Source of the DNA: DAHUXN01 sp963729815
GTDB taxonomy: Bacteria > Acidobacteriota > Terriglobia > Acidiferrales > UBA7541
DNA length: 64,000 nt
NCBI GenBank assembly: GCA_963729815.1
Contig: CAVSPU010000007.1
Coordinates: forward strand, 51,008 to 115,007
Reading direction: 5' to 3'
Below the pieces are notes generated by a model that worked only from the letters and a program-made list of their open reading frames with translations, did not search any database and was not told the origin of the DNA. The stretch's first letter is position 1. Each line of letters begins with the position of its first letter. A program made the position numbers and the translations under genes. Positions 27,067 through 35,621 of the stretch are shown here, one piece after another.

Positions 27067-27184
27067 GGGTCTGCGTCCTACCGTCCCCGCCACTAGGTGG
27101 CGTATGAGTCTAATCTGGGATTTGGTGAACAATTCCGGGCCCTTTAGGGCGCGGAGCGCGTTTGCGGGTACACAGGGAGCCTGC

Positions 27185-27505
27185 TTGGAGAATGGTTCGA
27201 AAGCGGACCGGCGAAGCAGCTTACGGGCCAGCATTTACGTCCCGCTCTTTGTCTATGGCTATACCACAGCTGACGAACCCTTCCATCAGGAAACAAACAC
27301 TTTACAGGTGAACGCCGGCGGCGGCCTTCTGCGGCTGGATGCCAGCGTGCGATGCGGCCAAAAGCTGCTGCTGATGAACCGCGTTACGAAGCAGGAACAG
27401 CAATGCTATGTGGTGGGGCTCGAGAAAAGGCCCAGGCATGCTGATTTGCGCGTAGGCGTGGCTTTCGAAAAGCCATCACCGGATTTTTGGAAAACGGGTT
27501 CGTAA
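27185..27505 (+). CDS. PilZ-like domain protein
   Basis: 106 residues from a TTG start preceded by GGGAG five bases before it. An upstream in-frame ATG at 27065 overlaps a TATAAT box and gives an N-terminus without family features. The protein starts with DRRSSLRAS, fitting the RxxxR part of PilZ domains, and has TLQVNAGGGLLRL where the second (D/N)xSxxG motif should be, though degenerate. It ends with the strand pair KQEQQCYVVGLEKR and DLRVGVAFEKPSPDFW. PilZ domains sense cyclic di-GMP; the altered second motif makes binding uncertain. Convergent with the histidine kinase gene. Confidence 0.65.
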   Translation: MENGSKADRRSSLRASIYVPLFVYGYTTADEPFHQETNTLQVNAGGGLLRLDASVRCGQKLLLMNRVTKQEQQCYVVGLEKRPRHADLRVGVAFEKPSPDFWKTGS

Positions 27506-27542
27506 CGTCCTGCGCTGAGCCGAGCGTTAACCTGGCGAATGC

Positions 27543-28865
27543 CTAGTTTTTCGTGATCGGCAGACGGAGACGCGCTTCGCAGCCGTGGCCGGTGATAACG
27601 TTTTCGAGGCTCAAGCTGCCCCCATGCGCTTCGGCGATTTGCCGGCTGAGCACCAGGCCGATTCCAGAGCCGCTGGGCTTGGTCGTGAAAAAGGGCACAA
27701 ATAGGTTCGCCTTGCTCGGAATGCCGGGCCCTTCGTCGCGGATCCAAACTTCGAGCGAGCTGTCTTTGGTTTCCCACCCCACGTTCACTCCGCCACCGGT
27801 TTCGCTTGCCGCGTCCACGGCGTTCTTCACCAGATTGATGAGCACTTGGTCGAGCTGGTCCGGGTCGGCTTGAATTGTGAGTTCAGGTCCGGCCTTGACG
27901 GGAATTTGCATTCGCGGGTCGAGACCTGCGGCGCGGTGAACCCATGCGCCAACTTCCATGGGACGGAATTGCGGTGCGGGGAGACGGGCCAGGCGCGCAT
28001 AGGCGTTCATGAAACGGGCCAAGCCGTCAGTGCGGTTGGCAATGACCGCAAGGCCGCGGCTCAAATCGTCTTCCCAATCCGCCGGCCGCTGGGAGCGCGC
28101 CATGAGACCGGCAAGGCTTTCGGCCACGGATTTAATGGGCGCGAGAGAGTTGTTCAATTCGTGGCCAATCACGCGGATCAGGCGCTGCCAGGCGAGGCGC
28201 TCCTCTTCGCGGAGAGCCTGGCTGAGATCAGAGATCAGAACCAACTGATGAGGTTTGCCGCCCTCGCGAAAATTGCCGCGATGGATTTCCCACCGGCCCA
28301 TTTTGCCGGGAAAGGCAATCTGGGCGACGTGAGGCGTTTCCACCGTGAGGCAGATCTCGACGCCAAGTTCCTCGGCTGTGTGGCCCAGGGAGCGCTCGGC
28401 AGGGCGATTCAAAATGTGCTCGCCGGCGCGATTCAGCAATCGAAGGCGATTGGCGGAGTCAAACGCGAATACGGCGATATCGATTTCCTCCATCACTTTG
28501 CGCAGCAAGGCCGTTGCCTCCAGCGCGCCGAGCCGTTGCTGGCGCAGCGTCTCACCGAGGGCGTTGACTTCGCGCATCACTTCGCCGAGTGCATCGGCGT
28601 GCTCGGCGCCGCGGGCGCGAATGGAGAAGTCGCCTTCGTGGAGAGCAGCGAGCATGTTGGACAGCGTGCGCAGCGGAAACGTGACGCGATTCTGGGCGCT
28701 GAATGCAAACGCGAGCCAGGCGACGACGATGATAATTGTGAGCGTCCAGGCTGTTTTCGGATCGTGATTTCCCGTCCAGAGAAGAACGACGGCCACGGTT
28801 GATCCGATCAGCCCGGCAAGCAGGGCGCGGATGAGGATGCGGCGTTCGTAAGCGAGAGGTTTCAC
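27543..28865 (-). CDS. NtrB-like sensor histidine kinase
   Basis: 440 residues. Two transmembrane segments at about 10-28 and 36-53 enclose almost no periplasmic loop. Then come a HAMP-like linker (FPLRTLSNMLAALHEGDFSI), a PAS-type region (IDIAVFAFDSANRLRLLNRAG, in part), the phospho-acceptor box VIGHELNNSLAPIKS and the ATPase domain: NLVKNAVDA, DEGPGIP, FFTTKPSGSGIGL. It should phosphorylate the NtrC-type regulator whose gene overlaps its start by four bases (GTGA). The lack of a sensor loop suggests it detects a membrane or cytoplasmic signal. Confidence 0.93.
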   Translation of the reverse strand: MKPLAYERRILIRALLAGLIGSTVAVVLLWTGNHDPKTAWTLTIIIVVAWLAFAFSAQNRVTFPLRTLSNMLAALHEGDFSIRARGAEHADALGEVMREVNALGETLRQQRLGALEATALLRKVMEEIDIAVFAFDSANRLRLLNRAGEHILNRPAERSLGHTAEELGVEICLTVETPHVAQIAFPGKMGRWEIHRGNFREGGKPHQLVLISDLSQALREEERLAWQRLIRVIGHELNNSLAPIKSVAESLAGLMARSQRPADWEDDLSRGLAVIANRTDGLARFMNAYARLARLPAPQFRPMEVGAWVHRAAGLDPRMQIPVKAGPELTIQADPDQLDQVLINLVKNAVDAASETGGGVNVGWETKDSSLEVWIRDEGPGIPSKANLFVPFFTTKPSGSGIGLVLSRQIAEAHGGSLSLENVITGHGCEARLRLPITKN

Positions 28866-30232
28866 AAACCGTATTTTTGCAGCCGGCGGTAGAGCGCGCT
28901 GCGGCTGAGACCGAGGGCCTTGCTGGCGTGGCTGACGTTGCCGCCGTAGCGGCTCATGGCTTTCTGAATCAGGGCACGCTCGACGTCTTCCAGTCCCATG
29001 TCTTCGATGCGCAGATTTCCCTCGCGCACCGGACGGAGGCCGAGATCGCTGGCGCGAACTTCGGAACCTTCCGCGAGCAGAATGGCGCGCTCAACCGAAT
29101 GATCCAGCTCGCGAACGTTTCCAGGCCAGGGATGATCGATCAGGAGCTTCATCGCCGTGGGCTCAAAGCCGGTGATGTTCTTGCGATAGCGCTGGGCGGA
29201 TTGCCGCAAGAAATGCAAGGCGAGGAGCGGGATATCTTCCTTGCGTTCGCGCAACGGGGGGAGATGAATTTCGATGGTGTTGAGGCGGAAAAGCAAGTCC
29301 TCGCGGAAGCGGCCAGCTTCGACTTCGGTTTGGACATCGGCGTTAGTGGCCGAGAGGATTCGCACGTCCACGCGACGCGTGGTCGATGAGCCAACACGCT
29401 CGAGTTCGCCGATTTCAAGCGTGCGGAGCAGCTTCGCTTGCAGATTCAGCGGCACGTTGGCAATTTCGTCGAGAAAAAGCGTGCCGCCGTCGGCCAGCTC
29501 GAACCGGCCGACGCGATCCGTTTTGGCGTCGGTGAAAGCGCCTTTTACATGGCCGAAAAGCTCGCTTTCAAAAACGCCCTCCGGCAGGCCGCCGGCATTG
29601 ACGGTGACAAAAGGCTTTCCGGCACGCGATGAAAGCGCCTGAAGCGTGCGAGCGATGACTTCTTTTCCGGTGCCGTGCTCCCCGGTGATGAGAATATTCG
29701 CGTCCGAAGGGCCGACACGAGAGATCAATTCCATCACGGGACGCATTACGGCGGATTCCGCGATCAGCATGGGCCGGCCATCCGCGCGCAGCAGGCGATT
29801 CTCAGCCTCGAGGCGGATGCTATGGCGAATGGCATGCGCGAGCTCGATTTGAGTGCGCAGAATGGCCAGCAGGCGAGCGTTTTCCCAGGGCTTCTGGATA
29901 AAATCCTTAGCGCCGCGGCGCATGGCTTCGACGGCGAGATTGAGGCTGCCCCAGGCGGTCATCACGATGACCGGCAGGCTGCCGTCACGCGTGCGAATTT
30001 CGGAAAGGAGGTCGAGACCCTCCTGGCCGGAAGTTGTGTCGCGAGCGTAGTTCAAATCCATCAGAACGGCGTCGTATTCGCGCGTGTCGAGCGAAGTCAG
30101 CAGTGTGGCGGGCGAAGGCACCGCATCGGTGTCAAAGCCCTCGCCTTTGAGAAGCAGGCGCAGAGCCTCGCGGACATCGGGCTGATCGTCAGCGACGAGA
30201 ACGCGCCAGCGTTGTGAATCGAGTGAAGTCAT
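28862..30232 (-). CDS. NtrC-family sigma-54-dependent response regulator
   Basis: 456 residues. The receiver domain (residues ~10-125) has VADDQPD, the phospho-acceptor in LMDLNYARDTTSG, MTAWGS and FIQKPW. A complete AAA+ domain (~145-380) shows TGEHGTGKEVIAR (Walker A), the sigma-54 contact loop GAFTDAK, GGTLFLDEIANVP (Walker B) and RLNTIEIHLPPLRERKEDI (in part). A Fis-type helix-turn-helix ends the protein (VSHASKALGLSRSALYRRL). It activates sigma-54 promoters when phosphorylated. The gene lies 33 bases after an ADOP permease gene and overlaps the kinase gene, so all three probably form one operon. Sigma-54-like sites at 32769-32783 and 43934-43949 are likely targets. Confidence 0.95.
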   Translation of the reverse strand: MTSLDSQRWRVLVADDQPDVREALRLLLKGEGFDTDAVPSPATLLTSLDTREYDAVLMDLNYARDTTSGQEGLDLLSEIRTRDGSLPVIVMTAWGSLNLAVEAMRRGAKDFIQKPWENARLLAILRTQIELAHAIRHSIRLEAENRLLRADGRPMLIAESAVMRPVMELISRVGPSDANILITGEHGTGKEVIARTLQALSSRAGKPFVTVNAGGLPEGVFESELFGHVKGAFTDAKTDRVGRFELADGGTLFLDEIANVPLNLQAKLLRTLEIGELERVGSSTTRRVDVRILSATNADVQTEVEAGRFREDLLFRLNTIEIHLPPLRERKEDIPLLALHFLRQSAQRYRKNITGFEPTAMKLLIDHPWPGNVRELDHSVERAILLAEGSEVRASDLGLRPVREGNLRIEDMGLEDVERALIQKAMSRYGGNVSHASKALGLSRSALYRRLQKYGL

Positions 30233-30265
30233 TCGGCCAGCCTTTCTAGCAAAACAGAATCATGA

Positions 30266-32743
30266 CTATTCATAGCGCAAAGCGACCATGGGATCGACGC
30301 GGGCGGCGCGGCGAGCCGGAATATAGCAGGCCAGAAACGCGACGAGCGCGAGGAGTACAGCGACAATCGAAAAGATGATCGGGTCGGCCGGCTTCACGCC
30401 ATAGAGCTCTCCCGCAAGCAGCCGCGTCATTCCAAGAGCTCCCGCGAGTCCAATAATCAGGCCGATGAGGGCCAGCAACATTCCCTGGCCTGTGATCATT
30501 CGGAGCATGTCCGCCGGGCGCGCGCCCAGCGCCATGCGAATCCCGATTTCGTGCGTTCGCTGCGCGACAGAATAGGCCATCACGCCGTAAGTGCCCACGG
30601 CGGCAAGAATGAGCGCGAGAGCTGCGAAGATGCCCATGAGCATCATCGAGAATCTCTGGAATGCAAGGGAAGTGGAAAGAATCTGGTCCATGGATTCGAT
30701 GTGGCCGGTGGGCAAATCCGGGTCAGCGTCGTGAACGGCGCTTTCGACAGCATGGCTGAGGATCAGAGGCGGCTGCGCCGTGCGCACAACGATCGAGACC
30801 GGGAACCAGGCCTGGAAACCTTGGATTTCGCCAGAGTCCTGCGCGAGAGGAATGAAAACAGTGGATGGGACGGGCTGATCAAGGGAAGATTTGACGTCTC
30901 CGACGACGCCTACAATTTGGCAAACGCTTCCACCCACGTTGATACTTTGGCCGATGGGGTTGCGGTTCGGGAATTTCTCATGCACGAAAGCTTCATTGAT
31001 GAGGGCGACGCTGGCCGCAGTAGGAGAATCCGCTTCGGAAAAAAACCTGCCCTGGAGGAGCGGAATCCCCATGGTGCGGAAGTAATCGGGAGTGATGGAG
31101 CGGAAATCGGAAGAAATGCCTCTCGATTCCCCTTCCGAGGGAAGCCACACAAACACGTTTCCGCCATAGTCGAGCGGCAAACCGGCTCCGACGACAGCGG
31201 CGCTCTGAACTCCGGGGATGGCTTGAACCTCGCTCATGATTCCTTGGTAAAACTTATCGATTGCAGCAGAGCGTGCGCTTTCTTCCGCGGCGCTTGCGGC
31301 CGCTGGCAAGGGAGGAAACTTTTGACCTGTGGTCCAGGTTTGAAAAGCGAGAATGGGATGAGGGTCGAAGCCGGGATTGGTGCGCAGCAAATTCGTAAAG
31401 GTTACGATGAGCAGAGCAGCGCCAGCCAGGAGAATGAATGAAAGCGCAATTTCCGTGACGGCCAGCGCGCTGCGAAGCCGGCGGCGATTTCCACCCGATG
31501 TTGCGCGGCCAACGCTCTCTTTCAGCGAATTGTTGAGGTCGATTTTGAAAGCTTGAAACGCCGGCGCCAAACCGAACAAGACGCCAGTCAAAAGCGAAGC
31601 AAGGAGAGTGAAGCCGAGAGCCCAGTGGTCGAGGAAAATATCGTGCGCGCGCGGCAAATCCGGCGGCGCGAACGACACGAGCAGGTTCAATCCCCAGTCC
31701 GCGAAAAGCAGTCCCACTGCACCGCCGATAATTGCTAACAGCAGACTTTCCGTGAGCAATTGGCGGAAGAGGCGCGTGCGGCTCGCCCCCAGCGCGGTGC
31801 GAATGGCGATTTCTTTGCCGCGCACCGCGGCGCGCGACATCAGTAGATTCGCGACGTTGGCGCATGCGATCAAGAGCACAAATCCGATGGCGCCGAAAAG
31901 CACGAGAAGCGGCGTGCGATAGCCGAAGGAAATCATGGAACGAAGAGGCTCAACGGTGAAGGCGGCGTGATTTTGCGGCGAGAACCGGCCCGAGGGGAAC
32001 TCTTTGACGAAGGAGGCTTTGGCGATGTTGAGATAACTGTTGGCTTGCTCGCGCGAAATGCCAAACTTGAGGCGGCCAAGCACAGTGTAGTTGATTCCGC
32101 TGCCGATTGAATTGGCGACTTGGCCAATCGTTGTCCAGATGTCGACAGAAGAAGGTCCCGTCGGGCCGCCCGACGTGTCTTGAAAACCACCGGGCATCAC
32201 GGCGACAACAGTGTACGGCTTGCCATCCAGTGAGATTGGCTTGCCTAAGATTCCCGAATCGCCGCCGAATTGCGATTTCCATAGGCCGTAGCTCAGGATG
32301 GCAACATCCGGGCCGTTGAGGCTGTCTTCTTCCTGTGAAAACTCCCGACCGAGCGCGGGCTCCACGCCCATGACGCGAAAATAGTCTTTGGAGACTCGGA
32401 GTGCGCGAACGCGCAAGGGGTGGCTGCCCGTGGAAAGATTGAAACCACAGCCTGTGGTTGCGACGAGATATTGGAAAGGCTCATTGTGAGCCCTCCAGAA
32501 GTCAAATTCGCGGGCGTCGAAGCCGGAATAATCGAGCTGGCCGTTATAGCTGATGGAAATCTGGGTGATACGATCTGGTTCCGGATAGGGAAGCGGCCGC
32601 AAGAGAACGCCGTAGACCACGCTGAAGATCGCCGTATTAGCGCCAATGCCCAGTGCGAGCGTGAGGATGACGACAGCCGAAAAGCCGGGGTTTGTCTTCA
32701 GCGTCCGAAGACCGAAGCGAATGTCTTGCCAGAGGCTCCTCAT
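30266..32743 (-). CDS. ADOP-family duplicated permease 1
   Basis: 825 residues from the ATG at 32743 (GGGAG eight bases before). FtsX/MacB-like permease made of two repeats, each a hydrophobic helix, a MacB periplasmic-core domain and three membrane helices. The first helix has NPGFSAVVILTLALGIGANT. The first FtsX unit has LLMSRAAVRGKEIAIRTALG near residue 310. The second ends with QRTHEIGIRMALGARPADML and the C-terminal signature YIPARRAARVDPMVALRYE. There is no ATPase domain, hence 'orphan'. Such proteins are thought to work as mechanotransmission or efflux permeases of the MacB superfamily. Cotranscription with NtrC/NtrB is likely. Confidence 0.93.
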   Translation of the reverse strand: MRSLWQDIRFGLRTLKTNPGFSAVVILTLALGIGANTAIFSVVYGVLLRPLPYPEPDRITQISISYNGQLDYSGFDAREFDFWRAHNEPFQYLVATTGCGFNLSTGSHPLRVRALRVSKDYFRVMGVEPALGREFSQEEDSLNGPDVAILSYGLWKSQFGGDSGILGKPISLDGKPYTVVAVMPGGFQDTSGGPTGPSSVDIWTTIGQVANSIGSGINYTVLGRLKFGISREQANSYLNIAKASFVKEFPSGRFSPQNHAAFTVEPLRSMISFGYRTPLLVLFGAIGFVLLIACANVANLLMSRAAVRGKEIAIRTALGASRTRLFRQLLTESLLLAIIGGAVGLLFADWGLNLLVSFAPPDLPRAHDIFLDHWALGFTLLASLLTGVLFGLAPAFQAFKIDLNNSLKESVGRATSGGNRRRLRSALAVTEIALSFILLAGAALLIVTFTNLLRTNPGFDPHPILAFQTWTTGQKFPPLPAAASAAEESARSAAIDKFYQGIMSEVQAIPGVQSAAVVGAGLPLDYGGNVFVWLPSEGESRGISSDFRSITPDYFRTMGIPLLQGRFFSEADSPTAASVALINEAFVHEKFPNRNPIGQSINVGGSVCQIVGVVGDVKSSLDQPVPSTVFIPLAQDSGEIQGFQAWFPVSIVVRTAQPPLILSHAVESAVHDADPDLPTGHIESMDQILSTSLAFQRFSMMLMGIFAALALILAAVGTYGVMAYSVAQRTHEIGIRMALGARPADMLRMITGQGMLLALIGLIIGLAGALGMTRLLAGELYGVKPADPIIFSIVAVLLALVAFLACYIPARRAARVDPMVALRYE

Positions 32744-32768
32744 CTGAAAATCTCCCGGAAATGCTGAG

Positions 32769-32783
32769 GCACGTTGTTTGCCG
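32769..32783 (-). promoter_or_regulatory. Sigma-54-like promoter of ADOP 1-ntrC-ntrB
   Basis: Minus-strand CGGCAAACAACGTGC matches the -24/-12 consensus TGGCACGNNNNTTGC at GGCA and TGC with the correct ten bases between GG and GC. The start codon lies 26 bases past the -12 GC, leaving just enough room for the transcription start and the GGGAG ribosome-binding site. Confidence 0.45.
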
Positions 32784-32855
32784 GAAACGAGCACTAAGCA
32801 AGTGTTTGGATGTCAATAGTTTAACACAAAATCGCAGCAGACTTGCCGGGCGAAG

Positions 32856-32875
32856 ACTGTCCGTTTTCGGACAGT
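32856..32875. promoter_or_regulatory. 20-bp palindrome, copy 1 (putative activator site)
   Basis: ACTGTCCGTTTTCGGACAGT: eight-base arms, perfect, around TTTT. It lies about 85 bases upstream of the sigma-54-like site of ADOP 1, where enhancer-binding proteins usually bind. Related sites occur at 37054-37072 and 58580-58599. Confidence 0.6.
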
Positions 32876-32925
32876 TGGTTGTCCAGAATGAACAGGCGGA
32901 GTTTGCAGCAATTTGCGTGCGAGGA

Positions 32926-35412
32926 CTATTCGTAGCGAAGAGCTTGCATTGGATTGATTCTGGTCGCACGTCGCGCCGGAATATAGCAAGCCACAAGCGC
33001 GACGAGCAGCAAGATGGCAATGGCCATCATGGCGGCAACTGGATCGAGGGATTTGATTCCGAACATGAAATTGACCAGCAGACGCGTTGCGGCATACCCC
33101 CCGGCAAGACCAAATAAAATGCCGATGAGTGCAAGTCTCATGCCCTGGCGAACAATGAGCCGCACGACATCGCCGGGCTGCGCCCCGAGAGCCATGCGGA
33201 CGCCGATCTCGTGGGTTCGCTGCTGGACACCGTAGGAAATCACGCCGTAGACGCCTATGGCCGCAAGCAACAACGCAAGGGCGGCAAAGAAACTGATCAG
33301 GGTGGTATTCAAGGCTTGGGAAGAAATCGATGCGGACAAAGTCTCTTCCATCGATTGGACGTCGGTTACGGGCTGCTCCTTGTCGACAGACTCGATGGCG
33401 TTTTTCGTCGCGCCGACTAACGCCTCAGGCGGTCCGGAGGTGCGCAGCACGATTCGCATGATGCGGGAAGAATCCTGCAGATACGGGAGATAGACTACCG
33501 CCACCTTTGGAGTGCCGATAGATTTGCTCAACGCGAGATCGTTGACATCATTAACGATGCCGACGATCGTCAGCCAAGAATCGGCCACGGACGGACGCCA
33601 GGGGACTGCCTTGGATTGCTGGACGTGCAATCGGATGCGGCTGCCGACGGGATCCTGGTTCGGCCAATATTCATTTGCGAGCGTTTCATTAATAATAGCG
33701 ACGCCTGGAGCCTGACTATCGTCGGCCACGCTAAAGACACGGCCGTGAGCGAGAGGAATCTCCATGGTGCGAAAATAATCGGGATCGATAGTGCGATAGT
33801 GAGCTACGAATTCTTGCCTGGGTGGAGGGGATGGCCGGCCACTGATGTCGAAATTTGTGAAGTCGGTCCAGTTCGTCAATGGCAGAAAGTCGATTGCGCT
33901 TGCGGATCGCACGCCGGGTAGTGCGTCCATGCGCTCAATAACCTGCTGGAAAAATGAACGGATTTGGACGTCGGAGGAGTAGCGAGAATCGGGGAGCCAA
34001 ACTTGCATGGACAGCAAATTTTTGGGATTGAAGCCGAGGTCAGTCGAGAGCAAGTCGCGGAAGCTGCGAATCAGCGTTACCGCTCCGATCAAAAGGACCA
34101 GCGACAGCCCCACCTCAGACACCACGAGCACGTTTCGCGTGAAACGGCTCCGGAGCGCGCCGGCAGAACCGCGCCCACCTTCTTTGAGTGATTCGTTCAA
34201 ATCCGTCCTTGAAATTTGAAGTGCCGGCGCAAGACCGAAGATGATTCCAGTGGCGAGAGTGGCGACGATGGTGAAAGCCAATACGGGTAGGTTTATGCCA
34301 ATTAACCCCTCGCGCGGCAATTGGGCGAAAGCGCCGATCCAAGAAAGAAGAGCCGGCAGGAACCGCAGTCCAAAGTAGGCGAGTAAGAGGCCTGTGGCGC
34401 CACCCAGAAGAGCAAGGAGAATGCTCTCGGTGAGAAGCTGGCGAATCATACGCGAACGGCCAGCGCCCAGCGCCGTGCGAATGGAAATCTCCTGTTTTCT
34501 GGCCGATGCGCGGGAGAAAAGCAAATTGCCGACGTTGGCGCACGCAATCAGCAGGACCAGACCCACGGCGGCCAACAAAATCAGCATCGCGTTCCCGCCG
34601 TGATCGTCGAGATCCTTGCGCATCGACACGACAAGCGCACCGGTACCTTGATTTGTGGCGGGATACTCCATCGCGAGGTTGCTGGAGATAGGCTGCAGGT
34701 CCGCATTAGCACGCGCAATCGTGACGCCATCCTTGAGCCGGGCCAAAACAAGGAGCGAAGGATTGTCCCGCCGGATTTCACTGGGGAGAAACGAAAGCGG
34801 CATCCAGAGATCGAACTGGCGGGATGTGCCTGTGGTGCCGAACAGGTCAAATCCGGCGGGGAGAATTCCCACGACGGTATAAGGCTTATAGTCGATTGTA
34901 ACACTGCGGCCGAGGATATCGGGGTTTCCGGCGAAGCGCTGCACCCAGAGGCCATGGCTCAAGATAACGACCTGGTCATGTCCGGGCTGTTCTTCGTCGG
35001 GCCGAAATGAGCGTCCTAAAGCCGGCTTTACGCCGAGCACATCCAGAAAATCCCAAGAGACATGCATGCCCCAAAGCTGCACGGGTTCGCCCGCGCCGGT
35101 GAGGTTGTAAAACCAGCTTTGGTACGCCGCCAGATGCTGGAAAACGTGACTCTGCGCGCGCCAGTCCAGAAAATCAGCGGGAGGAGTACTGCCGCGTGTC
35201 AATTTTCGGTTGAAGTCGGTCGTCCATACGTTGACCAATTGCTGAGGGTTGGGGAATGGCAGAGCGCGCAGGACAACAGCGTTGACGATGCTAAAAATTG
35301 CGGCGTTGGCGCCAATGCCAAGAGCCAGCGTCAATATGGCGACAATCGCAAATCCAGGGCTCTTGCGAAGCAATCGCCAGCCGTACTCTAGGTCCCGCCA
35401 GAGAGTTCCCAT
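32926..35412 (-). CDS. ADOP-family duplicated permease 2
   Basis: 828 residues starting MGTLWRDLEYGWRLLRKSPG. Two MacB-core/FtsX repeats as in the other ADOP proteins: LLFSRASARKQEISIRTALG in the first FtsX unit, QRTHEIGVRMALGAQPGDVV in the second, and YIPARRATRINPMQALRYE at the end. The conserved tail Arg-x-Asp-Pro-Met is changed to Arg-Ile-Asn-Pro-Met. An imperfect sigma-54-like element (AGGCACACACTTTCT, minus strand, 35433-35447) lies 21 bases before the ATG, but its -12 half is poor. Together with ADOP 1 it forms a tandem pair separated by 180 bases that hold a palindrome and promoter. Confidence 0.93.
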   Translation of the reverse strand: MGTLWRDLEYGWRLLRKSPGFAIVAILTLALGIGANAAIFSIVNAVVLRALPFPNPQQLVNVWTTDFNRKLTRGSTPPADFLDWRAQSHVFQHLAAYQSWFYNLTGAGEPVQLWGMHVSWDFLDVLGVKPALGRSFRPDEEQPGHDQVVILSHGLWVQRFAGNPDILGRSVTIDYKPYTVVGILPAGFDLFGTTGTSRQFDLWMPLSFLPSEIRRDNPSLLVLARLKDGVTIARANADLQPISSNLAMEYPATNQGTGALVVSMRKDLDDHGGNAMLILLAAVGLVLLIACANVGNLLFSRASARKQEISIRTALGAGRSRMIRQLLTESILLALLGGATGLLLAYFGLRFLPALLSWIGAFAQLPREGLIGINLPVLAFTIVATLATGIIFGLAPALQISRTDLNESLKEGGRGSAGALRSRFTRNVLVVSEVGLSLVLLIGAVTLIRSFRDLLSTDLGFNPKNLLSMQVWLPDSRYSSDVQIRSFFQQVIERMDALPGVRSASAIDFLPLTNWTDFTNFDISGRPSPPPRQEFVAHYRTIDPDYFRTMEIPLAHGRVFSVADDSQAPGVAIINETLANEYWPNQDPVGSRIRLHVQQSKAVPWRPSVADSWLTIVGIVNDVNDLALSKSIGTPKVAVVYLPYLQDSSRIMRIVLRTSGPPEALVGATKNAIESVDKEQPVTDVQSMEETLSASISSQALNTTLISFFAALALLLAAIGVYGVISYGVQQRTHEIGVRMALGAQPGDVVRLIVRQGMRLALIGILFGLAGGYAATRLLVNFMFGIKSLDPVAAMMAIAILLLVALVACYIPARRATRINPMQALRYE

Positions 35413-35507
35413 TCGAGTTTGTTCGAGTCCTGGAGAAAGTGTGTGCCTCGGCGGCTCGCCTTCGGCCGGGGCAGGCGCCTTTATATATCATTAACAATAC
35501 TATTTGC

Positions 35508-35617
35508 CTATTCATATCGAAGAGCAACGATGGGGTCAACTCGCATGGCCCGGTAAGAGGCAAAGCACTATTATGACGGCGGTGAAGATGATGAGATCGG
35601 TGATGCCGGCGCCATTG
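35508..35617 (-). pseudogene. Remnant of an ADOP permease C-terminus
   Basis: The minus strand ends with SYRAMRVDPIVALRYE and a stop, the terminal signature of ADOP permeases. Just upstream, in another frame, it reads GITDLIIFTAVIIVL, which matches the last transmembrane helix (compare DPITF and the following helix in intact copies). The YIPARR stretch is garbled, showing at least one frameshift, and nothing of the first ~790 residues remains. It lies between ADOP 2 and the receiver-phosphatase gene. Confidence 0.75.
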
Positions 35618-35621
35618 CGAT

